Source: Thermohalobaculum sp963822985
GTDB taxonomy: Bacteria > Pseudomonadota > Alphaproteobacteria > Rhodobacterales > Rhodobacteraceae
Assembly (NCBI GenBank): GCA_963822985.1
Contig: CAWGJU010000013.1
Location: forward strand, 372,001 to 436,000
Direction of reading: 5' to 3'
DNA: 64,000 nucleotides
The position numbers and the translations under genes were made by a program. Under the pieces are notes generated by a model. It made no database searches. It saw nothing but the letters and a program-made list of their open reading frames with translations, and was not told where the DNA came from. Numbering within the stretch: the stretch's first letter is position 1; each line of letters opens with the position of its first letter. Positions 34,726 to 43,567 of this stretch are shown in pieces.

Positions 34726-37700
34726 ATGACGCATGTCGAACTTGCCGCCGCCACCAACTTCACCTTCCTCACCGGGGCCAGCCACCCGGAGGAGATGGTC
34801 GAGCGTGCGGCGGAACTGGGCCTCTCGGCGATCGCCATCACCGACCGGAACTCGCTCGCAGGCGTTGTCCGCGCGCATGTCCGGCTGCGGGAAATGCGGC
34901 GTGAATCCAGCGGCATAGGCCCGCGCAACATCACGGGCTCGGACGTTCGCGAGCACGCCGCCCGGATCCGCTCGGCCACCCGCATCGACCCCTCCTCGCG
35001 CCTGCCGGAGGACGAGGTCCGCGCCCGCTTCACGCAGAAGGCGCGGGTGCCCTCCCCTGCCCCGCCTCCGGAAGTTTCCAAAGCTTCCCAGAGACTTATC
35101 CTGCCAAGACTGATCGTCGGCGCCCGCCTCTGCCTGACAGACACGGCCATCGAGATCATCGCCTTGGCGCCCGACCGAGGCGCCTATGCGGCGCTCTGCC
35201 GGCTGCTGACCAAGGGCAAGCGGGCCGCCGAAAAGGGCCAGTGCAAGCTGACCGTCAGCGACATCTCCGAAGGGGGCAAGAGCCTGATTCTGATCGCCTG
35301 CCCGCCCGACCCCTTGGCCAGCCCCCCAGCCTCCCCCACAAAAGGGGAGGGCGCCGCCGGGGGCGGGCTCCGGGCGCTCGCCGGGCGGCTGCCAGGGCTG
35401 CACCTCGCGCTGATCCCTTGCTGGGACGGGCGTGACGCACAACGCTTTGAAACCCTTGCCGGCCTCGCCCGCGAGCTCGGCCTGCTCCCGGTCGCCGTGA
35501 CCGCGCCCATGATGCACGCGGCCGAGCGGCGGCAGGTGGCCGACATCCTCACCTGCATCCGCGAGGGCTGCACGGTCGACGCGCTCGGCCACCGCGCCCT
35601 GCCGAACGCCGAGCGGCGGCTGCGCGCGCCGGGCGAGCTCGACCGTCTCTATGCCGCGCACGGGGACGCCCTCGCCAATGCCGCGGCCATCGCTCAGGAG
35701 TGCACCTTCTCGCTCGACGAGCTGCGCTACCAATACCCCAACGAGGGACGGGGCGAGCCGCCGCAGGACCGCCTCGCCCGTCTCGCCAGCGAGGGATTGA
35801 GCTGGCGCTATCCGGACGGCGTGCCCCAGCGTGTCAGCGACCTCGTCGAGCGCGAGCTCGCGCTCATCGCAAAGCTGGACTACGCTCCCTATTTCCTTAC
35901 CGTGCACGACATTGTCGCCTTCGCCCGCAGCCGCGGCATCCTCGCGCAAGGGCGCGGCTCGGCGGCGAACTCGGTCACCTGCTATGCGCTCGGCATCACC
36001 GAGATCTCGCCCGAGACGATCTCGATGGTCTTCGAGCAATTCGTCTCGGAGGCGCGCAACGAGCCGCCCGACATCGACGTCGACTTCGAGCATGAGCGGC
36101 GCGAGGAGGTGATCCAGCACATCTACGAACGATATGGCCGTCACCGCGCCGGCATGACGGCGACCGTCATCCACTTCCGCAGCCGCGCCGCGATCCGCGA
36201 GGTCGGCAAGGCCATGGGCCTGAGCGCCGACGTCACCTCCGCCCTCTCGGGCCAGGTCTGGGGCTGGTCGCGCGAGGAGATCACCGTCGCCCGCCTGCTG
36301 GAAGTGGGCCTCGACCCGAACGACCGGCGGCTGCGCCAGACGCTGACGCTAGTCGACCAGATCATCGGCTTCCCGCGCCACCTCAGCCAGCATGTCGGCG
36401 GCTTCGTCATCACCGAGGGCCGGCTCGACGAGCTCTGCCCCATCGAGAACGCGGCGATGGCGGACCGCACCGTCATCGAATGGGACAAGGACGACATCGA
36501 CGCGCTGGGGATCCTCAAGGTCGACGTGCTCGGCCTCGGCATGCTGACCTGCCTGCGCAAGGCCTTCGACCTGCTCGCCGCCCACACCGGCACGCGCTGG
36601 ACGCTCGCCACCTTGCCGCCCGAGGATCCGGCCACCTACGACATGCTGTGCCAGGCTGATTCGCTCGGCGTCTTCCAGGTCGAATCCCGCGCCCAGATGA
36701 ACTTCCTGCCGCGCATGCGGCCGCGCTGCTTCTATGACCTCGTCATCGAGGTGGCGATCATCCGGCCCGGCCCGATCCAGGGCGACATGATCCATCCCTA
36801 TCTTCGCCGCCGCCGCGGCGAGGAGGCGGTCGAGTTCCCCTCGGACGAGCTCGGCGAGGTGCTGGGCAAAACGCTCGGCGTGCCGCTCTTCCAGGAGCAG
36901 GCGATGCGCATCGCCATCGTCGCCGCGGGCTTCACGCCGGACGAGGCCGACCGGCTGCGCCGCGCGCTCGCCACCTTCCGCAAGACGGGCACCATCGGCA
37001 GCTTTCGCGAACGCTTCATCGGCGGCATGCTCGAGCGCGGCTACGAGCCCGGTTTCGCCGAGCGCTGCTTTGCCCAGATCGAGGGCTTCGGCGAATACGG
37101 CTTCCCGGAAAGCCACGCCGCCTCCTTCGCGCTGCTCGTCTACGCCTCGGCCTGGCTGAAGCGCCACCACCCGGCCGCCTTCGCCTGCGCGCTGCTGAAC
37201 TCGCAGCCCATGGGCTTTTACGCCCCCGCCCAGATTGTCCGCGACGCGCGCGAGCACGGGGTCAACGTCCGCCCGGTCTGCATCAATGCGAGCTACTGGG
37301 ACTGCACGCTGGAACCTGACGGGCGCCATGGGGATCGGGGCGGCTTCGCGCTGCGCCTCGGCTTCCGCATGATCAAGGGCCTGAGCGAGGAGGACGGCCA
37401 GTGGATCGCCGCCGCGCGCGGCAACGGCTATCCCGACATCGAGAGCCTGTGGCGTCGCGCCGGCCTTTCGCGCCGCGCCGTCCGGCAACTCGCCGCGGCC
37501 GACGCCTTCGCCCATTCGGGCGCCCATTTCGACGGGGGGCTCGCCCGCCGCGCCGCGCTCTGGGAGGCGCGCGGCCTGACAGGCGAGGCGCCGCTGCCGC
37601 TCTTTGCCGATGGCGAGGGGCTGCGCGAGCCGGTGCCCGAGCTGCCCGCGGCCAGCCTCGGCGAGGAGGTCGTCGGAGACTACCGGGCGGTGAAGCTTTC

Positions 37701-37743
37701 GCTGCGCGCCCATCCGATCGCCATCCTGCGCCCGGAGCTCTGA
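34726..37743 (+). CDS. dnaE2: Error-prone DNA polymerase DnaE2 (internal insertion, short C-terminus)
   Basis: 1005-aa C-family polymerase of the SOS mutasome. PHP domain at the N-terminus (TNFTFLTGASHPEEMV, AIAITDRNSLAGVVRAH); catalytic palm with PDIDVDFEHERREEV (two Asp near residues 449-451), then KVDVLGLGML and AIIRPGPIQGDMIHPYL; helix-hairpin-helix region near 860. Two oddities: a 71-residue in-frame insertion (about residues 58-128) between VRAHVRLREM and IVGARLCLTD, and an end at HPIAILRPEL, where the family normally continues about 80-90 residues through an OB-fold. LexA box directly upstream. Confidence 0.95.
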   Translation: MTHVELAAATNFTFLTGASHPEEMVERAAELGLSAIAITDRNSLAGVVRAHVRLREMRRESSGIGPRNITGSDVREHAARIRSATRIDPSSRLPEDEVRARFTQKARVPSPAPPPEVSKASQRLILPRLIVGARLCLTDTAIEIIALAPDRGAYAALCRLLTKGKRAAEKGQCKLTVSDISEGGKSLILIACPPDPLASPPASPTKGEGAAGGGLRALAGRLPGLHLALIPCWDGRDAQRFETLAGLARELGLLPVAVTAPMMHAAERRQVADILTCIREGCTVDALGHRALPNAERRLRAPGELDRLYAAHGDALANAAAIAQECTFSLDELRYQYPNEGRGEPPQDRLARLASEGLSWRYPDGVPQRVSDLVERELALIAKLDYAPYFLTVHDIVAFARSRGILAQGRGSAANSVTCYALGITEISPETISMVFEQFVSEARNEPPDIDVDFEHERREEVIQHIYERYGRHRAGMTATVIHFRSRAAIREVGKAMGLSADVTSALSGQVWGWSREEITVARLLEVGLDPNDRRLRQTLTLVDQIIGFPRHLSQHVGGFVITEGRLDELCPIENAAMADRTVIEWDKDDIDALGILKVDVLGLGMLTCLRKAFDLLAAHTGTRWTLATLPPEDPATYDMLCQADSLGVFQVESRAQMNFLPRMRPRCFYDLVIEVAIIRPGPIQGDMIHPYLRRRRGEEAVEFPSDELGEVLGKTLGVPLFQEQAMRIAIVAAGFTPDEADRLRRALATFRKTGTIGSFRERFIGGMLERGYEPGFAERCFAQIEGFGEYGFPESHAASFALLVYASAWLKRHHPAAFACALLNSQPMGFYAPAQIVRDAREHGVNVRPVCINASYWDCTLEPDGRHGDRGGFALRLGFRMIKGLSEEDGQWIAAARGNGYPDIESLWRRAGLSRRAVRQLAAADAFAHSGAHFDGGLARRAALWEARGLTGEAPLPLFADGEGLREPVPELPAASLGEEVVGDYRAVKLSLRAHPIAILRPEL
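34897..35109 (+). repeat. In-frame 213-bp insertion within the dnaE2 PHP domain
   Basis: Interrupts the otherwise conserved PHP region without a frameshift. Contains stem-loops (GCCCG...CGGGC near 34919-34938; GGAAG-TTT-cc-AAA-g-CTTCC at 35070-35088) and is open in both strands. Its residues (REHAARIRSATRIDPSSRL, EDEVRARFTQKARVPSPAP, SKASQRLILPR) do not belong to DnaE2. The pattern is that of a coding-compatible palindromic repeat element. Confidence 0.65.
35330..35350. repeat. CTCC/GGAG-type palindrome, copy 4, inside dnaE2
   Basis: CCTCCCC and GGGGAGG arms around CACAAAA. Encodes a low-complexity PPASPTKGEGAAGGG loop within dnaE2. It shares arms with the intergenic copies at 13111, 21634 and 23141. 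Confidence 0.6.
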
Positions 37744-37884
37744 GCACGGCGCACGCGCCCTACCGCAGCTTGCACGCCGCCGTTGCTCCGGCGCCTCGAT
37801 GCCGTCGGCCGCGGCCGGCCGCAACCCATCGCTCCGGTTCAGCGTTTCCTCTGCGTCTCGAGGGGTAAGAACGCACGAGCAAAA

Positions 37885-39156
37885 ATGGAAATGACCGAAA
37901 TCCCTCGCGCCGGCGGCACCGACAGCACCCTCGCGCTCTTGCGGGAAGGCTATGCCTTTGCGACGAACCGCTGCCGGCGCCTCGGCACCGATGTCTTCCG
38001 CACGCGATTGATGCTCAGACCTGCCTTCTTCGCGCAAGGCGCCGAGGCGTCGGAGCAGTTCTACCATCCGGGCAGGTTCACGCGGCAAAGCGCCATGCCC
38101 GTGCCGACCATCAAGATGCTGCAGGATTTCGGCAGCGTTCAGACGCTGTCGGGGGCCGAGCACAGCCGGCGCAAGCAGATGTTCATGTCGATGATGAGCG
38201 ACGAGGAGCTCGACAGGCTGCTCTCGATCACCAACGAAGAATGGCACGCCGCTGCCCGGCGCTGGCCCGCCGAGATCGTGCTGCTGACCGAGGCGCAGCG
38301 CGTGCTCTGTCGCGCCGGCTGCCGCTGGGCGGGCCTGCGGCTCGACGAGATCGACATCGACAAGCGCACGCGCGAGTTTGCCGCCGAGGTCGCCGGCGCC
38401 GGAAATGTCGGCGTGGCCCAGTGGCTGCGCGGCGAGGCCCTGCGGACCAGCAACGAGCGCTGGGCGCGCGGGGTGGTCGAGGCTATCCGCAACGGCGCCC
38501 TGCAGATCGATCCCACGGCCCCGGCCGCCATCATCGCCTGCCATCGCGACCTCAAGAACGAGCTGATGCCGGTCAAGGTCGCCGCCATCGAGTTGATCAA
38601 CCTCCTCCGCCCGACGGTCGCGATCGCGCATTTCATTGTCCATGCCGCGCTGGAGTTGCACCGCCATCCGGATTGGCGCGACCGTTTTCGCGGCACCGAG
38701 AGCGCCGAAAGCAGCGAGAGCGATGGGCTCGAAGCCTTCGTGCAAGAGGTGCGCCGGCTGGCGCCCTTTTTCCCGCTGATCGGCGGCCGCGTGCGCGAGC
38801 CGTTTACCTGGCGCGGCCACACCTTCCGCAAGGACGACTGGATCCTGCTCGACATCTACGGCACGAATCGCGACCCGCGCGTCTGGGAGGCGCCCGACGA
38901 TTTCCGCCCGGCGCGGTTTGTCGGCCGCGACATCGGCCCATGGGAGTTCATCCCCCAGGGCGGCGGCCCCTATGTCGAGGGGCACCGGTGCCCCGGCGAG
39001 TGGCTGACGATCGCCGTGATGAAGCAGGCCGTGCGCTTCCTCGCCCGCGAGCTCGGCTACAAGGTGCCCGAGCAGGACCTCTCGGTCGATCTGGGCCGCA
39101 TGCCCGCGCTGCCGGCAAGCCGCTTCGTCATGCGCGAACCGCGCCTCGCGGCCTGA
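37885..39156 (+). CDS. Cytochrome P450 of the CYP152 peroxygenase type
   Basis: 423 aa. Heme-thiolate segment FIPQGGGPYVEGHRCPGEW with Cys369, ExxR helix region QEVRRLAPFFPLIGGRV, and an I-helix reading ELINLLRPTVAI: the acid-alcohol pair of ordinary P450s is replaced by Arg242-Pro243, the arrangement by which CYP152 enzymes bind the fatty-acid carboxylate and use hydrogen peroxide directly, without redox partners. Products are hydroxy fatty acids or terminal alkenes. The ribosome site is weak (GAGC 8 bases upstream); ATG 37891 is an alternative. Follows dnaE2 by 141 bp on the same strand, with no obvious link. Confidence 0.9.
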   Translation: MEMTEIPRAGGTDSTLALLREGYAFATNRCRRLGTDVFRTRLMLRPAFFAQGAEASEQFYHPGRFTRQSAMPVPTIKMLQDFGSVQTLSGAEHSRRKQMFMSMMSDEELDRLLSITNEEWHAAARRWPAEIVLLTEAQRVLCRAGCRWAGLRLDEIDIDKRTREFAAEVAGAGNVGVAQWLRGEALRTSNERWARGVVEAIRNGALQIDPTAPAAIIACHRDLKNELMPVKVAAIELINLLRPTVAIAHFIVHAALELHRHPDWRDRFRGTESAESSESDGLEAFVQEVRRLAPFFPLIGGRVREPFTWRGHTFRKDDWILLDIYGTNRDPRVWEAPDDFRPARFVGRDIGPWEFIPQGGGPYVEGHRCPGEWLTIAVMKQAVRFLARELGYKVPEQDLSVDLGRMPALPASRFVMREPRLAA

Positions 39157-39238
39157 CGCCGTCCAGCGGCGACGCCGGCCTTCGGGCATCGGGCTTCGAC
39201 CCTCCGTGTGAGCCCCGCCGGGGTGGGGCAAGCCCTTA

Positions 39239-39904
39239 TTAGCCGCCGAGATGCTCGCGCAGGAACGCCAGCGTGCGGCTCAGCGCCTTGGCATGGCTCT
39301 CCGGGTCGAAGCTGCCGCGCTCGTCGCACGAGAAGCCGTGTCCGGCGGGGTAGGTGAAGACCGGCAGCTGCGGCTGCTTCTTGCGCACGGACTCCACGTC
39401 CGACATGGGGATCGCGTGATCCTTTTCGCCGAAATGCAGCATCACCGGGCAGCGCGGCCGCTCGTCGGCCATCTTGGCGACCTCGCCGCCGTAATAGCCG
39501 ACCGCGGCGTCGATGCCTTCCAGCCGCGTCGCCGCGGCCCAGGCGAGCGAGCCGCCCCAGCAATAGCCGACAACGCCCACCGGGCGGCCATCGGCCTTCA
39601 GCGCGACGACCGCGGCGGCAATGTCGCGCAGCGCCTCCTCGAGCGACACCTTGGCCCTGATCTCGCGGCCCCGCTCGACGTCCTTCTCGGAATAACCGAG
39701 CTCGATCCCCGGCTCGACACGGTCGAACAGCGCCGGCGCGATCGCAGTAAACCCCTCGGCCGCAAAGCGATCGGTGGTGTGGCGGATGTGGTGATTCAGA
39801 CCGAAGATCTCCTGGATGACCACCAGGCCGGGACGCTCCTTCCCGCTCTGCCAGGCCTGAAAACCGTGTCCGTCGGCCGCCGTCAGCGTGATGAACTCGC
39901 CCAT
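39239..39904 (-). CDS. Dienelactone hydrolase family protein
   Basis: 221 aa, alpha/beta hydrolase. Conserved VVIQEIFGLNHHIRHTTDRFA, catalytic elbow GYCWGGSLAW with nucleophilic Cys, Asp in HFGEKDHAIPM, and His in YPAGHGFSCDERGSF. This is the classical carboxymethylenebutenolidase pattern; many members have other ester substrates. No catechol-pathway genes are nearby. ATG 39904 with GAAAGGAAAC just upstream. Confidence 0.92.
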   Translation of the reverse strand: MGEFITLTAADGHGFQAWQSGKERPGLVVIQEIFGLNHHIRHTTDRFAAEGFTAIAPALFDRVEPGIELGYSEKDVERGREIRAKVSLEEALRDIAAAVVALKADGRPVGVVGYCWGGSLAWAAATRLEGIDAAVGYYGGEVAKMADERPRCPVMLHFGEKDHAIPMSDVESVRKKQPQLPVFTYPAGHGFSCDERGSFDPESHAKALSRTLAFLREHLGG

Positions 39905-40027
39905 CGCGTTTCCTTTCTTCCGTCCGTCGGCGCGCCAGCGCGCCCTCTGCGGCCCTGCCTCGATTGACAGCCGCACGCCCGCCGACGTTAACCTGCCGGG
40001 CGCCGGGGGGCCACAGCCAGGAACCGC

Positions 40028-41812
40028 ATGAGCATCAACGCCGCCATCACGCATGTGACGAGCTATGCCTATGACCGGCGGATCAACCTTGGTCCGCAGG
40101 TCATCCGGCTGCGGCCCGCCCCGCATTCGCGCACGCGCATCCTGGCCTTCAGCCAGACGGTCGAGCCCGCGGGCCATTTCCTGAACTGGCAGCAGGACCC
40201 GTTCGGCAACTATCTCGCCCGCGTCGTCTTCCCGGAGAAGGTGGATCGTTTCCGCGTCACGATCGACCTCGTCGCCGACATGGCGTCGATCAACCCGTTC
40301 GATTTCTTTCTCGAGGACAGCGCCCAGGAGTTTCCGTTCGGCTACGATCCCGGGCTGGCCGGCGACCTCGCCCCCTATCTCGAGACGGGGCCGCAAGGGC
40401 CGCTCTTCGAGGCGTTCCTCGCCGGGGTTCCGCGCGAGAAGCGGCGCACGATCGACTTTCTCGTCGACGTCAACCGCATGGTGCAGAACGCGGTTTCGTA
40501 CCTGATCCGCATGGAACCGGGCGTGCAGACGCCCGAGGTGACGCTGGAGAACGGCTCGGGGTCCTGCCGCGACTCGGCCTGGCTGCTGGTGTATCTGCTG
40601 CGCCGGCTCGGCCTCGCCGCCCGCTTCGTCTCGGGCTACCTGATCCAGCTGACGCCCGACGTGAAGGCGGTCGACGGCCCGTCGGGCCCGCCGGCCGACT
40701 TCACGGACCTGCATGCCTGGGCCGAGGTCTACGGACCCGGCGCCGGCTGGATCGGCCTCGACCCGACCTCGGGCCTCTTCGCCGGCGAGGGCCACATCCC
40801 GCTGGCGGCGACCCCCAGCCCCGGCAGCGCCGCCCCCATCACCGGCCTGCTCGAGCCCTGCGAGGTAGAGTTCCACCACGAGATGGCCGTCGCCCGCGTC
40901 CGGGAAGAGCCGCGCGTCACCTTCCCCTTCACCGACGAGCACTGGGCGCGCATCGACGATGCCGGCCGGCGGCTCGACGCCATGCTGGCCCAAAGCGATG
41001 TGCGTCTGACCATGGGCGGCGAGCCGACCTTCGTCGCGGCCGAGGACCGCGACGCCGAGGAATGGAACACCGAGGCGGTCGGGCCGACCAAGCGGCACTA
41101 CGCCGAGCAATTGATCCGGCGGCTGCGCGACCGCTTCGCGCCGGGCGGGCTGCTGCATTTCGGCCAGGGCAAATGGTATCCCGGCGAGCAGCTGCCGCGC
41201 TGGGCCTTCGGCCTCTACTGGCGCAAGGACGGCGCCCCGCTCTGGGGCGAGGCTGCGCTGATCGCGCCCGAAGGCGCGACCGGCGCGACGATGCGTCAGG
41301 CGCAGGCCTTTGCCGAGCGGCTGGCCGAGGCGTTCGAGATCGACCCCGGCCTTGTCGAGCCGGCCTATGAGGACCCGGCGCCCTACCTGCTGCAGGAGGG
41401 CAGGCTGCCGGTCAATCTCGATCCCGCCACCAACAAGCTCGACGATCCGCTCGAGCGCCGCCAGCTGGCCCGCGCCTTCGAGCGAGGGCTCGACCAGCCG
41501 GTCTGCATGGTCATGCCCATCCAGCTCGCCATGGCGCAGGCCACGCCAGGCGAGCGCAGTCGCCGCCGCTATGCCTGGGCGACGGAGAAATGGCGCACGC
41601 GCCGGGGCCGCATGTTCCTCGCGCCCGGCGACAGCGCGGCCGGCTACCGCCTGCCGTTGACCTCGCTGCCCTACCTGACCGAGGCTGAGTACCCCTTCAT
41701 CGTCCAGCGCGACCCCTTCGCCGACCGCGCGCCCCTGCCCGAGCGCACGGTGCGCCTCCAGGCGCGCGGGGCGCAGGCCGAGGCCCGGGCCCTGGGCGGG
41801 GTGCGGGCGTGA
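40028..41812 (+). CDS. Transglutaminase-like/DUF2126 protein, N-terminal part
   Basis: 594 aa. Begins with the transglutaminase N-terminal beta domain (THVTSYAYDRRINLGPQVIRLRP), then a papain-like core with Cys in GSGSCRDSAWLL (near 179), His in DLHAWAEVY and Asp in GLDPTSG. From about residue 300 a DUF2126 region begins (LTMGGEPTFVAAEDRDAEEWN, HFGQGKWYPGEQLPRWAFGLYWR). In relatives this continues as one chain of about 1100 aa; here it stops at 41812 and the remainder follows in another frame with a GTGA overlap. A single indel, or a natural split, are both possible. AGGA precedes ATG 40028. Confidence 0.88.
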   Translation: MSINAAITHVTSYAYDRRINLGPQVIRLRPAPHSRTRILAFSQTVEPAGHFLNWQQDPFGNYLARVVFPEKVDRFRVTIDLVADMASINPFDFFLEDSAQEFPFGYDPGLAGDLAPYLETGPQGPLFEAFLAGVPREKRRTIDFLVDVNRMVQNAVSYLIRMEPGVQTPEVTLENGSGSCRDSAWLLVYLLRRLGLAARFVSGYLIQLTPDVKAVDGPSGPPADFTDLHAWAEVYGPGAGWIGLDPTSGLFAGEGHIPLAATPSPGSAAPITGLLEPCEVEFHHEMAVARVREEPRVTFPFTDEHWARIDDAGRRLDAMLAQSDVRLTMGGEPTFVAAEDRDAEEWNTEAVGPTKRHYAEQLIRRLRDRFAPGGLLHFGQGKWYPGEQLPRWAFGLYWRKDGAPLWGEAALIAPEGATGATMRQAQAFAERLAEAFEIDPGLVEPAYEDPAPYLLQEGRLPVNLDPATNKLDDPLERRQLARAFERGLDQPVCMVMPIQLAMAQATPGERSRRRYAWATEKWRTRRGRMFLAPGDSAAGYRLPLTSLPYLTEAEYPFIVQRDPFADRAPLPERTVRLQARGAQAEARALGGVRA

Positions 41813-43425
41813 GTGCGGCCGGGGCGGTCAGCGCGGCCGGAGCGGCCGGCGGCCAATGGCGCACGGCCGCGCCGCCGCCTGCGCCGGACGATCTGCTGCG
41901 CGGCATCGAGACCGAGCACGTCCGCACGGCCATCACGGTCGAGCCGCGCGACGGCAAGCTCTGCGTCTTCCTGCCGCCGGTGCCGACGGCCGAGGCCTAT
42001 GTCGACATGGTCGCGGCCGTCGAGGAGACGGCGGCCGAGCTCGCCCTGCCGGTGCACATCGACGGCTATGCGCCGCCCCATGACCCACGGTTCAACGTGA
42101 TCAAGGCGACGCCCGACCCCGGCGTCATCGAGGTCAACATCCACCCGACCGGCAACTGGGAGGACCAGGTCGCCGTCACCGAGGCGCTCTACGAGGAGGC
42201 GGGCCGGTGCAAGCTCGAGACGGTCAAGTTCCTGCATGACGGAAGGCAGGTCGGCTCGGGCGGCGGCAACCACATCGTCGTCGGCGGGGCGACGCCGGAC
42301 GACAGCCCTTTCCTGCGCCGCCCCGACCTGCTGGCTTCGCTGGTGCGCTATTGGCAGAACCACCCGTCGCTCAGCTATCTCTTCTCGGGCATCTTCATCG
42401 GCCCGACCAGCCAGGCGCCGCGCGTCGACGAGGCCAGGCAAGAGGTCCTCTACGAGCTCGAGATCGCGCTCGACCAAGCCGCGCGCGCCGGCCCGAACCC
42501 GCCCCCTTGGACGGTCGACCGCATCTTCCGCGACCTGCTGACGGACCTGACCGGCAACACGCACCGCTCCGAAATCTGCATCGACAAGCTCTACGACCCC
42601 GCCTCGCCGACAGGCCGGCTGGGCCTCGTCGAATTCCGCGCCTTCGAGATGCCGCCGCATCCGCGCATGAGCCTGGCCCAGTCCTTGGTGCTGCGCGCGC
42701 TGATCGCCCGCTTCTGGTCGGCGCCCTACAAGGCCCCCGTGGTGCGCCACGGCACGGCGTTGCACGACCGCTGGATGCTGCCGCATTTCGTCTGGGCGGA
42801 TTTCCTTGACGTGCTGGACGAGACGGGAGAGGCGCTGGGGCTGACGCTCGACCCCGAATGGTTCAAGGCGCAGTTCGAGTTCCGCTTTCCGCTGCTCGGC
42901 GACGTCGCCCCTCGCGGCGTGACGCTCGAGCTGCGCGCCGCGATCGAGCCGTGGAACGTTCTAGGCGAGACCGGCGCCATCGGCGGGACCGCGCGCTATG
43001 TCGACAGCTCGCTCGAGCGCGTCCAGGTCAAGGTGACCGGCGATCTCGGCCAACGCTACCGCGTCGCCTGCAACCGCATCGAGGTGCCGCTGTCCGCCAC
43101 CGCCAGGGCCGACGAGCGGGTCGCCGGCATCCGCTTTCGCGCCTGGGCGCCGGCGCAGTCGCTGCACCCCACCATCGGCGTTCATGCGCCGCTAAGCTTC
43201 GACCTCTACGATGACTGGACGGGACGCTCGCTCGGCGGGTGCACCTACCATGTCGCACATCCGGGCGGGCGCAGCTCCGAGACGCAGCCCGTCAATGATC
43301 TCGAGGCGGAGGGACGCAGAATGGCCCGCTTCGTCGCGCACGGGCACGCACCCGGCTTTTTCAGGCCGGTGGCGCCGCGCATGAGCGCCGAGTTCCCGCT
43401 GACCCTCGACCTGCGGCGGCAATAG
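41809..43425 (+). CDS. DUF2126 protein, C-terminal part
   Basis: 538 aa beginning at GTG 41809, which overlaps the stop of the previous frame. After an Ala/Gly-rich linker the conserved DUF2126 sequence resumes: FLPPVPTAEAYVDMVAAVEETA, VIKATPDPGVIEVNIHPTGNWE, GSGGGNHIVVGGATPDDSPF, FSGIFIGPTSQAPRVDEAR and the end HPGGRSSETQPVNDLEAEGRRMARF. The G-G-G-N-H and E-V-N-I-H-P patterns resemble carboxylate-amine ligase active sites, consistent with the prediction that DUF2126 is a peptide-bond-forming enzyme. Most likely the C-terminal half of one polypeptide with the preceding entry. Confidence 0.85.
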   Translation: MSAAGAVSAAGAAGGQWRTAAPPPAPDDLLRGIETEHVRTAITVEPRDGKLCVFLPPVPTAEAYVDMVAAVEETAAELALPVHIDGYAPPHDPRFNVIKATPDPGVIEVNIHPTGNWEDQVAVTEALYEEAGRCKLETVKFLHDGRQVGSGGGNHIVVGGATPDDSPFLRRPDLLASLVRYWQNHPSLSYLFSGIFIGPTSQAPRVDEARQEVLYELEIALDQAARAGPNPPPWTVDRIFRDLLTDLTGNTHRSEICIDKLYDPASPTGRLGLVEFRAFEMPPHPRMSLAQSLVLRALIARFWSAPYKAPVVRHGTALHDRWMLPHFVWADFLDVLDETGEALGLTLDPEWFKAQFEFRFPLLGDVAPRGVTLELRAAIEPWNVLGETGAIGGTARYVDSSLERVQVKVTGDLGQRYRVACNRIEVPLSATARADERVAGIRFRAWAPAQSLHPTIGVHAPLSFDLYDDWTGRSLGGCTYHVAHPGGRSSETQPVNDLEAEGRRMARFVAHGHAPGFFRPVAPRMSAEFPLTLDLRRQ

Positions 43426-43567
43426 GACCGCCCAGGCGAATGCGCGCACGCACCTCATACGAGCACCCGGCGGCCAACGGGCCCTCATCGCCCGGCCTGA
43501 GCGGGCGGCCCCCCGCCACCCTGAGAGAAGCCCCGGCCGAGCCGGTGCATGGCGCACCGAGGCGTCA

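Noticed and set aside
36349..39231. A 960-aa open frame on the minus strand
   Set aside because: It runs antisense through dnaE2 and the P450 gene, whose conserved motifs are clear on the plus strand. Long antisense frames are expected at this GC content.
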